The notes: a model not told the origin generated them from the letters alone. Positions 1 to 7,112 are shown, counted from the first letter of the stretch. The stretch is DNA of 33,436 nt from an uncultured Clostridia bacterium (GCA_937959315.1 CALGRC010000064.1:1-33436); one strand, 5' to 3'. A program made the numbers and translations.

Positions 1-135
1 CTTATAGGTCCGTTTGACAATTTTGCCATACAGCTTATGCTTCACATTGTATTCAATCGCAACTACAATGGTTTTATCCATCTTGTCGCTGACAACCTTC
101 CCAATACGGGTCTTTCTATAATTCCGTTCTGCCAT
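1..135 (-). CDS. rpsQ: 30S ribosomal protein S17 (partial, 3' end outside window)
   Basis: The frame begins with ATG at 135 and runs off the window edge after 45 codons, so the C-terminal part is missing. The visible protein begins MAERNYRKTRIGKVVSDKMD and continues with a DKTIVVAIE segment, which is the typical S17 N-terminus and OB-fold start. S17 is a primary 16S rRNA-binding protein of the small subunit. A GGAGG Shine-Dalgarno lies about 8 nt upstream of the start. It follows rpmC by 19 nt, the usual order in S10 operons. Confidence 0.95.
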   Translation of the reverse strand, partial: MAERNYRKTRIGKVVSDKMDKTIVVAIEYNVKHKLYGKIVKRTYK

Positions 136-154
136 GCCCGATGAGCCTCCTCTC

Positions 155-355
155 TTAAACGCTCTGCTTTAATTCGTTTTCACGAAGAATGGTTTTAATT
201 CTAGCAATGGTGCGCTTGACATCGGTGATCCGCCTGGGATTGTCGAGTTGGTTGGTCGCATGCTGAAACCGCAGATTGAACAATTCTTCTTTCAAATCAT
301 CCAGCTTGGCGTTGAGCTCCATATCCGTCAGATCTCTGATTTCATTAGCTTTCAT
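155..355 (-). CDS. rpmC: 50S ribosomal protein L29
   Basis: The 66-residue product starts MKANEIRDLTDMEL and contains the L29 pattern of two long helices (LKEELFNLRFQHATNQL, then RRITDVKRTIARIKTIL). L29 sits near the peptide exit tunnel and forms part of the docking site for trigger factor and SRP. The frame stays open upstream, but the true start is the ATG at 355 because that is where L29 homology begins. The start overlaps the end of rplP by 11 nt, implying translational coupling. Confidence 0.95.
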   Translation of the reverse strand: MKANEIRDLTDMELNAKLDDLKEELFNLRFQHATNQLDNPRRITDVKRTIARIKTILRENELKQSV

Positions 356-785
356 TAGAATCACCATCCATTTCCTGACTTTCACGTGTGATAAATTTGG
401 TTTTGATGGGCAATTTATGCTGCGCCAAGCGCAGTGCTTCGCGTGCGGTGTTTTCATCCACATCGCCCAATTCAAACAGCACACGGCCGGGTTTTACAAC
501 TGCCACCCAGTATTCCGGCGAACCTTTACCAGAACCCATGCGGGTTTCCGCCGGTTTTTCGGTAACCGGTTTATCTGGGAAAATTTTAATCCACACCTGG
601 CCACCACGTTTGATATAACGGGTCATCGCAACACGGGCTGCCTCAATCTGGTTGCTGGTAATCCATGCAGGCTCCAACGCCTGGATACCAAAATCACCAT
701 ATGCCAGTTTATTCCCACGGGTTGCCTGGCCTTTCATGCGGCCACGCATCACCCTTCTATATTTGACACGTTTGGGTAACAACAT
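345..785 (-). CDS. rplP: 50S ribosomal protein L16
   Basis: The 146-residue protein starts MLLPKRVKYRRVMRGRMKG, the L16 signature N-terminus. It also contains GGQVWIKIFPDKPVTEKPAETRM split around the conserved MGSGKG loop. L16 organises the 23S rRNA near the A site and peptidyl transferase centre. It lies 2 nt after rpsC and overlaps rpmC. The acidic tail (QEMDGDSNES) makes it slightly longer than many homologues; the family usually has about 137-146 residues. Confidence 0.96.
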   Translation of the reverse strand: MLLPKRVKYRRVMRGRMKGQATRGNKLAYGDFGIQALEPAWITSNQIEAARVAMTRYIKRGGQVWIKIFPDKPVTEKPAETRMGSGKGSPEYWVAVVKPGRVLFELGDVDENTAREALRLAQHKLPIKTKFITRESQEMDGDSNES

Positions 786-787
786 GA

Positions 788-1606
788 TTATTTACCTCCT
801 TCGCCTCTTGGTGCCTGATTTGCACGCGGCGCGCGGTCAGTGCGCTGCCCCTGCGGTCTGCCCTGATTCGGCCGGCTTCCACGATTGCCGCCGCCATTGC
901 GGTTGTCACGGCGGAACGGGCGGTCGCCACGATCGGTGCGTGCCGGGCGCTCATCACGAATGCCAGTCAAACCCTTGGCATTGAGCACCTCGCCTTTATA
1001 AATCCAAACCTTACAGCCAATCCGGCCATAGGTGGTATTTGCTTCTGCAAAGCCATAGTCAATATCCGCACGCAATGTTTGCAGCGGAATGGTTCCCTCA
1101 TGATAATGTTCGGTACGGGCAATTTCCGCGCCGCCCAGGCGTCCTGCACAGCAGGTTTTGATCCCTTTCGCGCCCAGCTTCATGGCGCGCTGCATACACT
1201 GTTTCATTGCGCGGCGGAAGGAAATCCGGCGTTCCAGCTGTGCCGCAATGTTTTCAGCTACCAACTGTGCATTGGTATCGGCATTGCGTACCTCAACGAT
1301 ATTGATATTCACGTTTTTACCGATGAGCTTTTCTACATTTGCTTTGATTTTATCCTTCTCTACACCGCCGCGGCCAATGATGATACCCGGTTTGGCAGCA
1401 TGGATATTGATACGCACTTTGTTGTCGTTGCGCTCAATTTCAATATCCGAAATACCTGCGGCGTACAGCGATTTTTTCAAATATTTTCTGATATTGTAAT
1501 CTTCTACAAGATTATCTCCGAAGTGCTTTTTGTCAGCGTACCATCTGGAATCCCAATCTTTGATGACGCCAACGCGAAGCCCGTGCGGATGTACCTTTTG
1601 ACCCAA
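788..1606 (-). CDS. rpsC: 30S ribosomal protein S3 with long basic C-terminal tail
   Basis: S3 lines the mRNA entry channel of the small subunit. The N-terminal MGQKVHPHGLRVG, the KH domain with PGIIIGRGG (about residues 73-81) and the C-terminal S3 domain are all visible. The start is TTG at 1606, set by AAGGAGGG seven bases upstream. At 272 residues it is about 50 longer than typical bacterial S3 (roughly 220). The extra part, from about residue 220, is Arg/Gly/Asn/Gln-rich and low complexity, with repeated RG, GNRG and RPQG-like units, and is probably disordered. The frame of the tail is uninterrupted, so this is a real extension rather than a readthrough artefact. Confidence 0.95.
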   Translation of the reverse strand: MGQKVHPHGLRVGVIKDWDSRWYADKKHFGDNLVEDYNIRKYLKKSLYAAGISDIEIERNDNKVRINIHAAKPGIIIGRGGVEKDKIKANVEKLIGKNVNINIVEVRNADTNAQLVAENIAAQLERRISFRRAMKQCMQRAMKLGAKGIKTCCAGRLGGAEIARTEHYHEGTIPLQTLRADIDYGFAEANTTYGRIGCKVWIYKGEVLNAKGLTGIRDERPARTDRGDRPFRRDNRNGGGNRGSRPNQGRPQGQRTDRAPRANQAPRGEGGK

Positions 1607-1624
1607 AACGATTCCCTCCTTCTT

Positions 1625-1978
1625 TTATTCTTTTTCCTTCAATACAACTGTGATGTGGCTGGTACGTTTCCGAATCCGGAAAGCACGGCCCTGTGCCCGC
1701 GGACGAATCCGTTTGAGCGTCGGCCCCTGGTTTGCATAAATCTCTGCAACATACAGCTTTTCCACATCCATCTCATGATTGTTTTCCGCATTTGCAATCG
1801 CCGAATTGAGCAGCTTTTCTACCAATTCCGCAGCCGCTTTCGGCGTAAATTTCAAGATTGCCAGCGCCTCGCCAACCGGCTTATTCCGAATCAGGTCGAT
1901 GACGACTTTCACCTTGCTCGAAGAAATACGGGCATAGCTCAGCTTGGCGCGAGCGCACCGTTCCATAACTTCCTCCAT
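1625..1978 (-). CDS. rplV: 50S ribosomal protein L22
   Basis: The 117-residue protein has the L22 core AKLSYARISSSKVKVVIDLI and the C-terminal beta-hairpin region (GPTLKRIRPRAQGRAFRI) that reaches into the exit tunnel and is the known site of macrolide-resistance changes. The start used is ATG at 1978, with AAGGAGG about 9 nt upstream. An alternative ATG at 1966 also has a GGAGG five bases before it, giving a product four residues shorter. Confidence 0.95.
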   Translation of the reverse strand: MEEVMERCARAKLSYARISSSKVKVVIDLIRNKPVGEALAILKFTPKAAAELVEKLLNSAIANAENNHEMDVEKLYVAEIYANQGPTLKRIRPRAQGRAFRIRKRTSHITVVLKEKE

Positions 1979-2029
1979 GTGGGTAATCCTCCTTCCAAGT
2001 GGAAATATACCTTACTACTTAACTCATCT

Positions 2030-2305
2030 TTAGCGTCCGGATGTTTTGGAACCAGCATGGCCCTTAAACGTACGGGTAGGTGCAAACTCACCCAACTTGT
2101 GCCCGACCATGTCTTCACTGACATACACCGGCACATGCTTGCGGCCGTCATGCACAGCAATGGTGTGCCCGACCATATCCGGAAAAATGGTGGATGCGCG
2201 CGACCAGGTTTTGACAACGCGCTTTTCACCAGCATTGTTCATATCGATAATCCTCTTTATGAGGCGTTCTTCCACATAGGGGCCCTTCTTGACCGATCTT
2301 CCCAT
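2030..2305 (-). CDS. rpsS: 30S ribosomal protein S19
   Basis: The 91-residue product reads MGRSVKKGPYVEERLIKRI at the start and contains the S19 motif STIFPDMVGHTIAVHDGRKHVPV and the C-terminal GEFAPTRTFKGH. S19 contacts S13 and the A-site finger in the head of the 30S subunit. A GGAGG Shine-Dalgarno precedes the ATG. The gene lies between rplB (33 nt away) and rplV (51 nt), as in most S10 operons. Confidence 0.96.
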   Translation of the reverse strand: MGRSVKKGPYVEERLIKRIIDMNNAGEKRVVKTWSRASTIFPDMVGHTIAVHDGRKHVPVYVSEDMVGHKLGEFAPTRTFKGHAGSKTSGR

Positions 2306-2338
2306 AATGAACCTCCTTCCATAGGAACAATCCTATAT

Positions 2339-3172
2339 TTATTTCCCATTCCGTCTTTTGACGATAAATTTATTGCTTGCCTTTTTCTTATTACGGGTCT
2401 TATAGCCCAGCGTCGGTTTGCCCCACGGGGTAACAGGCCCCGGCATACCGATCGGCGATTTGCCTTCCCCACCGCCGTGCGGATGGTCACACGGATTCAT
2501 AACGACACCGCGCACCGTCGGACGCCAGCCCATGTGGCGCTTGCGGCCTGCTTTGCCAATCGAGATGTTTTCATGGTCGCCATTGCCCACTTCCCCGACA
2601 GTCGCACGGCAATTCAAAGATACCATACGAACCTCGCCGGACGGCAAACGGACCTGTGCGTAACCGTTTTCTTTTGCCATCAGCTGTGCACTGTTGCCGG
2701 CACTGCGAACCAATTGGCCGCCGCGGCTGGGGAACAGCTCGATATTGTGAATCAGCGTACCAAGCGGGATATTGGACAGCGGCAAAGCATTGCCTGGCTT
2801 AATATCCGCTTCCGGCCCAGACGAAATCACATCGCCGACCTTCAGACCGTTTGGTGCAATGATATAGGATTTCACGCCGTCCTCATACTCAATGAGTGCG
2901 ATGTTAGCCGTACGGTTGGGGTCATACTCAAGGGTCCTGACCGTCGCATTCATACCATCTTTGTTTCGTTTGAAATCAATGATCCTATATTTCCTTTTAT
3001 TGCCGCCGCCGCGGTGACGGACCGTAATTCTGCCGTAAGAATTCCTGCCCGCATTGCTTTTGAGCGGTTCCAGCAGGGATTTTTCCGGCGCAACCTTTGA
3101 GAGCTCCTCAAAAGTAGAAACGGTCATGAATCTGCGGGCGGGCGACGTTGGACTAAACTTTTTAATCGCCAT
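2339..3172 (-). CDS. rplB: 50S ribosomal protein L2
   Basis: The product of 277 residues begins MAIKKFSPTSPARRFMTVS and contains the L2 signature GRNSYGRITVRHRGGGNKR. The C-terminal HPHGGGEGKSPIG loop near the peptidyl transferase centre is also present. L2 is needed for subunit association and peptidyl transfer. The frame is open four codons further, to a GTG at 3184, but that codon abuts the AAGGAG motif. The ATG at 3172, about 11 nt from it, matches the family start. Confidence 0.97.
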   Translation of the reverse strand: MAIKKFSPTSPARRFMTVSTFEELSKVAPEKSLLEPLKSNAGRNSYGRITVRHRGGGNKRKYRIIDFKRNKDGMNATVRTLEYDPNRTANIALIEYEDGVKSYIIAPNGLKVGDVISSGPEADIKPGNALPLSNIPLGTLIHNIELFPSRGGQLVRSAGNSAQLMAKENGYAQVRLPSGEVRMVSLNCRATVGEVGNGDHENISIGKAGRKRHMGWRPTVRGVVMNPCDHPHGGGEGKSPIGMPGPVTPWGKPTLGYKTRNKKKASNKFIVKRRNGK

Positions 3173-3208
3173 AACTTCTTTCACTCCTTAACCGTAAATA
3201 GCATTCGC

Positions 3209-3499
3209 TTATGCCAAGCCTTCAAAGAATTCAATGGTCTTACTGTCTTCTGTCAGCTTGACAGTGGCTTTTTTCCAATCTGGCCGTTTGCCAGAGCGCA
3301 TGCCCTGCCGTTTGACCTTGCCATGCACCCGCGAGGTGGTCACCGCAGCAACCTTTACACCGAAAATTGCTTCTACCGCCTGGCGGATTTCAATTTTGTT
3401 GGCACCCAGCGCCACCTGAAAGGTGTACTTTTTATCTGCCAGCTGGTCCATGCTTTTTTCCGAAATAATCGGCCGTACAATGACGTCATAATGGTTCAT
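3209..3499 (-). CDS. rplW: 50S ribosomal protein L23
   Basis: The 96-residue product contains the L23 pattern VIVRPIISEKSMDQLADKKYTFQVALGANKIEIRQAVEAIFGVKV, seen here in pieces across residues 6-50. L23 lies at the tunnel exit and is the main docking site for trigger factor and SRP. The start codon shares one base with the rplD stop (TAATG). The GGAGGTG Shine-Dalgarno is inside the last codons of rplD, so translation is coupled. Confidence 0.96.
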   Translation of the reverse strand: MNHYDVIVRPIISEKSMDQLADKKYTFQVALGANKIEIRQAVEAIFGVKVAAVTTSRVHGKVKRQGMRSGKRPDWKKATVKLTEDSKTIEFFEGLA

Positions 3500-4122
3500 T
3501 ATGCGTACACCTCCTCGAGCTTGGATACGGCATCCTTGGTAATAATGAATTTCTCATGATTTAAAATGTCATATACATTCAGGCTACCAGTAAACGTGGC
3601 GCATACACCCTTGATGTTGCGCGCGCTGCGCACAACCGTATCATTTTTCTCGTTGGTAACAATCAGCGCCTTGCCGTTCACCTGTAATTTCTTCAGCAAT
3701 TCTGCAACCGCTTTGGTTTTGATTTCGGAAAGCGAAAGGTCATCCAGCACAACAATTTCATTTTCAGCTACCTTAGCAGACAATGCGCTGCGCATTGCAA
3801 CCCGTTTCACCTTTTTGTTCAGCGTATAACTGTAATCGCGCGGCTTGGGGCCCAACGCAATACCGCCTTTCACCCATTGCGGCGCACGGATAGAACCCTG
3901 GCGCGCACGGCCGGTACCTTTTTGCCTCCATGGTTTAATCCCGCCGCCGCGCACTTCAGCGCGTGTTTTGGTGCTTTGCGTCCCCTGGCGCTGATTGGCC
4001 AGGTAATTTACGACAACCTGGTGCAGGACAGACGCGTTCACTTCCTGCCCGAACACGGCGTCACTAAGCGTCAACTCGCCCACCTGGCTGCCTTCCATAT
4101 TATATAAAGCTACATTTGGCAT
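3499..4122 (-). CDS. rplD: 50S ribosomal protein L4
   Basis: The 207-residue protein has the L4 central tunnel-reaching loop (RQGTQSTKTRAEVRGGGIKPWRQKGTGRARQG, residues about 44-75). The conserved DDLSLSEIKTKA stretch and a C-terminal Rossmann-like domain follow. AAGGAGG precedes the ATG. In gamma-proteobacteria L4 is the autogenous repressor of the S10 operon. Whether it does this here, through the rpsJ leader, cannot be told from sequence. Confidence 0.96.
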   Translation of the reverse strand: MPNVALYNMEGSQVGELTLSDAVFGQEVNASVLHQVVVNYLANQRQGTQSTKTRAEVRGGGIKPWRQKGTGRARQGSIRAPQWVKGGIALGPKPRDYSYTLNKKVKRVAMRSALSAKVAENEIVVLDDLSLSEIKTKAVAELLKKLQVNGKALIVTNEKNDTVVRSARNIKGVCATFTGSLNVYDILNHEKFIITKDAVSKLEEVYA

Positions 4123-4150
4123 GTTTGTATCCTCCTTTCCCTTTTGCTTT

Positions 4151-4780
4151 TTATGCTTTTACCGTTTCTTTTATGGTCAGCAATCCGCCCTTCGGGCCTG
4201 GAACTGCGCCTTTGACCAGCAGAAGGTTTTTCTCTGCGTCCACACGCACAATATCCAGATTCTGTACTGTCACCTGTTCCACACCCATATGCCCCGACAG
4301 CTTTTTGTTCTTCATAACGCGGGACGGTGTTGAGCAAGCCCCCATAGAACCCACGCCCCGGTGATAACCAGAACCGTGCGACATCGGGCCGCGGTGTGCG
4401 CCCCAGCGTTTGATAGCGCCTGCAAACCCTTTCCCTTTGCTGGTGCCGGTAACATCAATTTTGTCCCCTGCCGCAAACACATCCGCTTTGATTTCATCGC
4501 CGACATTGTACGCCGCGCAGTCATCAAACCGAAATTCCTTCAGATGCCGCTTGAGCGCCACATTTGCTTTGTTCAGATGACCTTTTTCAGGTTTGCTCAG
4601 CGCCTTTTCCTTCACATCGCCGTACCCAACCTGTACAGAGTCATACCCGTCGTTTTCCACTGTCTTTCTTTGCACAACCACAACCGGGCCGGCTTCGATG
4701 ACAGTGACCGGGATAACCGCGCCATCTTCGGTGAAGATCTGTGTCATCCCAAGCTTCTTGCCTAAAATTGCCTTTTGCAT
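4151..4780 (-). CDS. rplC: 50S ribosomal protein L3
   Basis: The 209-residue product starts MQKAILGKKLGMTQIF and contains the L3 signature FAGAIKRWGAHRGPMSHGS and the GSMGACSTPSRVMKNKKLSGHMG loop that approaches the peptidyl transferase centre. L3 initiates 50S assembly. The start at 4780 has AGGAGG about 9 nt upstream. It lies 96 nt after rpsJ, a larger gap than the others in the operon, and that gap holds stable hairpins (see separate entry). Confidence 0.97.
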   Translation of the reverse strand: MQKAILGKKLGMTQIFTEDGAVIPVTVIEAGPVVVVQRKTVENDGYDSVQVGYGDVKEKALSKPEKGHLNKANVALKRHLKEFRFDDCAAYNVGDEIKADVFAAGDKIDVTGTSKGKGFAGAIKRWGAHRGPMSHGSGYHRGVGSMGACSTPSRVMKNKKLSGHMGVEQVTVQNLDIVRVDAEKNLLLVKGAVPGPKGGLLTIKETVKA

Positions 4781-4815
4781 ATCTTGCTTCCTCCTATTTG
4801 GTTATTGGTTGAAGC

Positions 4816-4878
4816 GGGGCCCGCCCCAACATGACCGCCGTGAAAATCACGGCAACTACGACGCAAATACTTCGCGTC
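4816..4878 (-). other. Hairpin series in the rpsJ-rplC intergenic gap
   Basis: The gap between rpsJ and rplC contains consecutive inverted repeats. GACGC (4860-4864) pairs with GCGTC (4874-4878), which overlaps the rpsJ stop. GCCGTG (4837-4842) pairs with CACGGC (4848-4853) around a 5-nt loop. A GGGG/CCCC stem lies at about 4816-4827. None is followed by a T-run in the direction of transcription, so they are not terminators. They could be an mRNA processing or protection element, or a binding site for a ribosomal protein. Function is not shown by sequence. Confidence 0.4.
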
Positions 4879-5191
4879 ACACCTGCTTAATCTCAATATC
4901 CACGCCGGCAGGCAGTGAAATTTTGAGCAGTGTGTCAATGGTTTTCGGCGTCGGCTCCAAAATGTCGATCAACCGTTTGTGGGTCCGCATTTCAAACTGT
5001 TCGCGCGAATCTTTGTACTTGTGAACCGCACGCAAAATGGTCACCACTTCCTTGCGTGTCGGAAGCGGAATTGGACCAGATACTTTCGCGCCGGTACGCT
5101 CTGCGGTTTCCACAATTTTCTGCGCCGACTGGTCAATCAGCTGATGGTCGTACGCTTTGAGCTTAATTCTGATTTTTTGACTATTCGCCAC
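4877..5191 (-). CDS. rpsJ: 30S ribosomal protein S10
   Basis: The 104-residue protein contains IRIKLKAYDHQLIDQSAQKI and the S10 signature SGPIPLPTRKEVVTILRAVH (about residues 38-57). It is the first gene of the operon; S10 also acts as the NusE transcription factor with NusB. The start is GTG at 5191, set by GGGAGG eight to nine bases upstream and by family length. The frame remains open another 79 codons upstream to an ATG at 5428, but that part resembles no S10 sequence. Confidence 0.96.
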   Translation of the reverse strand: MANSQKIRIKLKAYDHQLIDQSAQKIVETAERTGAKVSGPIPLPTRKEVVTILRAVHKYKDSREQFEMRTHKRLIDILEPTPKTIDTLLKISLPAGVDIEIKQV

Positions 5192-5224
5192 TATTTGTAC
5201 CCTCCCAACTAAAATTAAGGTTTT

Positions 5225-5269
5225 GTGCCTATGTGGCAGCCAGAAAATCCACACACCCAGCCGTGCGTG
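5225..5269 (-). promoter_or_regulatory. Candidate two-state helix in the rpsJ 5' leader
   Basis: In the leader RNA, CACGCAC (5269-5263) can pair with GTGTGTG (5256-5250), giving seven pairs including one G-U and a 6-nt loop. The segment 5255-5249 (TGTGTGG) can instead pair with CCACATA (5036 nt-independent position 5036 is not meant: the arm is at 5236-5230), also seven pairs including one G-U. The two helices compete for the same bases and cannot form together. They lie about 40-60 nt upstream of the rpsJ Shine-Dalgarno. The pairing is seen in the sequence; a switching role is inference. Confidence 0.3.
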
Positions 5270-5285
5270 TCGCAAAATGAACATG

Positions 5286-5321
5286 ATAAAACCCAGTTTA
5301 ACAGCAAGACAGTAAACTGGG
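5286..5321 (-). terminator. Terminator-like hairpin (possible attenuator) in the rpsJ leader
   Basis: A perfect 9-bp stem, CCCAGTTTA (5321-5313) with TAAACTGGG (5300-5292), has a 12-nt loop and is followed on the minus strand by TTTTATC. It lies between the predicted operon promoter and rpsJ, about 100 nt before the start codon, where a full terminator would shut off the whole ribosomal operon. An attenuator or partial terminator is therefore the likely reading. The T-run is only four bases, so efficiency may be low. Confidence 0.45.
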
Positions 5322-5324
5322 CAT
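5298..5324 (-). CDS. Possible 8-codon leader peptide overlapping the hairpin
   Basis: On the minus strand ATG at 5324 opens a mini-frame, MPSLLSCC, that stops at TAA (5300-5298). The start lies just before the 5' arm of the terminator-like stem and the stop is the first triplet of the 3' arm. AGGTGGAGG lies immediately upstream, with a spacing of three bases from GGAGG or about seven from AGGTG. A ribosome translating it would block the hairpin. It may be a chance frame; the peptide resembles nothing known to me. Confidence 0.2.
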   Translation of the reverse strand: MPSLLSCC

Positions 5325-5441
5325 AATCCTCCACCTGCTACCGTGTTCTGACGCCCGGATTCAGCGACCCGGACATTCTCCGCGGAAATTGACCAATGGC
5401 CGTAACCTCCCGCATCATCGTCTGTCATGCCACACTAGGGT

Positions 5442-5470
5442 ATTTTATAATATTTTCGAAGATATTGCAA
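5442..5470 (-). promoter_or_regulatory. Promoter of the S10 ribosomal operon
   Basis: On the minus strand TTGCAA (5470-5465) and TAAAAT (5447-5442) are separated by exactly 17 bases, in an AT-rich stretch (about 5440-5560) just upstream of rpsJ. Predicted start of transcription is near 5435, giving a leader of about 240 nt. The rest of the 383-nt gap between rpsJ and xerD is the leader (5192-5435) and AT-rich upstream sequence. The -35 hexamer is the same as in the mraZ promoter of this window. Confidence 0.6.
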
Positions 5471-5574
5471 GTGTTTTTATAAACTTTTTGAAAATTTTAG
5501 CCATTTTTTTAAATTTCGTTATTTATGTACAAACAGGCAAAAAATAATCCGTTTTTTTGTACAAAATATCCATG

Positions 5575-6456
5575 CTATGCACGCGGATGGGCCCGGTCGT
5601 ACACTTCTTTGATACGGCGGTGCGCCAACCGGGCATACACCTGTGTAGAAGAAATATCCCGATGCCCCAGCATTTCCTGGACACTTACCAAATCAGCCCC
5701 GTTTTCCAACAGGTGCGCCGCAAACGAATGCCGCAGCGTACAAGGGGTAATATCCTTCTCAATCCCTGCCTTCTCTTTGTATTCCTTCACAATTTTCCAA
5801 AACCCCTGCCGGGTAAGACGCCGCCCGCTGCAATTGACAAACAGCGCCTGCTCCGCCTTATCCGGCGCCAGTGCATCCCGCGCGCCCGATAGATACTTGC
5901 CGATTGCCGCAAGGCATGTCCGCCCCAACGGGATGATACGCACCCGCTCCCCATTCCGGCACTTTAAAAACGCCAAATCTAAATCGACATCGCGCAGGTT
6001 AAGAGCAATCAATTCCGACACCTTAATCCCAGAGGCATACAGCAGCTCCAGCATCGCCCTGTCCCGCCTGCCCCGGCAGGTGGCATCTGACGGCTGGCGC
6101 AGCAGCCTGTCCACCTCCTGAGGGGTCAAAATCTCCGGTAACCGGCGTTCCGGACGGGGCGTTTCCAGATGCTCTGCCGGATTATCCGGTACCTTTCCGC
6201 GGGACACCAAAAAATGATACAATACGCGTAATGATGCCGCAGAACGGGAAATGGATGCCGCTGCACGTCCGCCCTTTTGCAGGTACAGCAAATAAGAAAG
6301 CAGCGTCGTACGGTTTGCAGACAGCAAATCGGCACGGGTGCGCTCCAAATACGCCAAATACTGCCGCACATCCCGGCAATAAGATTGCAATGTATTGTCC
6401 GATACGTGTTTTTCTTCTTTTAAATAAGATGCAAATTGATCTGCAATCTCATTCAT
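5575..6456 (-). CDS. XerD-type tyrosine recombinase with substituted active-site residues
   Basis: The 293-residue protein has an N-terminal SAM-like core-binding domain (about 1-90) and a C-terminal tyrosine recombinase domain. Length, the adjacent spoIIM gene (xerD lies close to spoIIM in Bacillus) and the C-terminal LLENGADL, MLGHRDISSTQVY and HPRA segments all fit XerD, which resolves chromosome dimers at dif with XerC. Arg242, His265 and nucleophile Tyr274 are present. However, the first catalytic Arg is Lys145 (SGIKVSEL instead of TGLRVSEL), the His of HxxR is Cys239 (CTLR), and the beta-hairpin Lys of the GKGNK segment appears absent (CRNGERVR). It may be a weakly active partner or a family variant. 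The start ATG has GAGGG eight bases upstream. Confidence 0.85.
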   Translation of the reverse strand: MNEIADQFASYLKEEKHVSDNTLQSYCRDVRQYLAYLERTRADLLSANRTTLLSYLLYLQKGGRAAASISRSAASLRVLYHFLVSRGKVPDNPAEHLETPRPERRLPEILTPQEVDRLLRQPSDATCRGRRDRAMLELLYASGIKVSELIALNLRDVDLDLAFLKCRNGERVRIIPLGRTCLAAIGKYLSGARDALAPDKAEQALFVNCSGRRLTRQGFWKIVKEYKEKAGIEKDITPCTLRHSFAAHLLENGADLVSVQEMLGHRDISSTQVYARLAHRRIKEVYDRAHPRA

Positions 6457-6488
6457 TCACCATTCCCTCTTTCGTTTTCCGTTATCGT

Positions 6489-7112
6489 TTATGCCGGGAA
6501 CAAGAGCTTTATCACCACCGGCGACAAAAAAGCATCAAACAGCGAACCAACGCACAGCAATGCAAACAATAACCCCAGTGTAACCACCAACATCAAAAAA
6601 TCCATCCGTTTTTCACCGGCAGTACTCCTATCCCGGTTTTTCCGCGCACGGCACGCATAGTTGACACCCATCACACCAATCATTGCATACACTGGCACTG
6701 AAACGACAGCCGACGGAAAAGCGGCCAGCAAACCATAAAGCACGCCTTTCCACTGGTAGAGCCGAATTAAAAACCCCAATGAAAATCCCACCGAAAACCC
6801 TTTGATACCCAAAAGCGCCGCATGAAACGGCAGGGTAAACACTGTCAAAGAAATCACCAGCGAAAACAGCACATATTTCAAATTGGTACCTACGCAAACT
6901 TTCAAAACGCCAATAAAATCAATATCCTGCGCCTGGGCGCTGCCCAAAAAATTCCCAAAATAACCGTTTAATTCTTCCCTGGCCGCATCAGATACGGTAT
7001 TAACCGTCCCCGCCCCCAATGCAATGCCTACAAAAAATACGGTAAATGCTGTAAGATACAGCACCTTATTTTTCCGGATGTGCTCCGCCAATACGCCGCT
7101 GGTTTCTCTCAT
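6489..7112 (-). CDS. spoIIM: Stage II sporulation protein M
   Basis: The 207-residue integral membrane protein has the SpoIIM fold: an N-terminal helix (VLYLTAFTVFFVGIALGAGTV), a hydrophilic stretch, then several membrane segments. Conserved-looking features include TNLKYVLFSLVISLTVF and GIKGFSVGFSLGFLI. SpoIIM works with SpoIID and SpoIIP in peptidoglycan degradation during forespore engulfment. I placed the start at ATG 7112, seven bases after GGGAGGG, not at the more distant upstream codon at 7133. It lies between proC and the XerD homologue, both on the same strand. Confidence 0.9.
   Translation of the reverse strand: MRETSGVLAEHIRKNKVLYLTAFTVFFVGIALGAGTVNTVSDAAREELNGYFGNFLGSAQAQDIDFIGVLKVCVGTNLKYVLFSLVISLTVFTLPFHAALLGIKGFSVGFSLGFLIRLYQWKGVLYGLLAAFPSAVVSVPVYAMIGVMGVNYACRARKNRDRSTAGEKRMDFLMLVVTLGLLFALLCVGSLFDAFLSPVVIKLLFPA

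Noticed and set aside
1079..3100. Long open frame on the plus strand (673 codons) antisense to rpsC, rplV, rpsS and rplB
   Set aside because: It lies entirely opposite to certain ribosomal protein genes, has no ribosome binding site and no recognisable domain. It is a by-product of codon bias.
5192..5428. N-terminal extension of rpsJ by 79 codons from an ATG at 5428
   Set aside because: The extension resembles no S10 protein, would start only about 7 nt from the predicted transcription start, and a well-spaced GGGAGG marks the GTG at 5191.
5521..5574. TGTACAAA/TTTGTACA inverted repeat just after the XerD homologue as a terminator
   Set aside because: The loop is more than 20 nt, the stem is AT-rich and no proper T-run follows the 3' arm.
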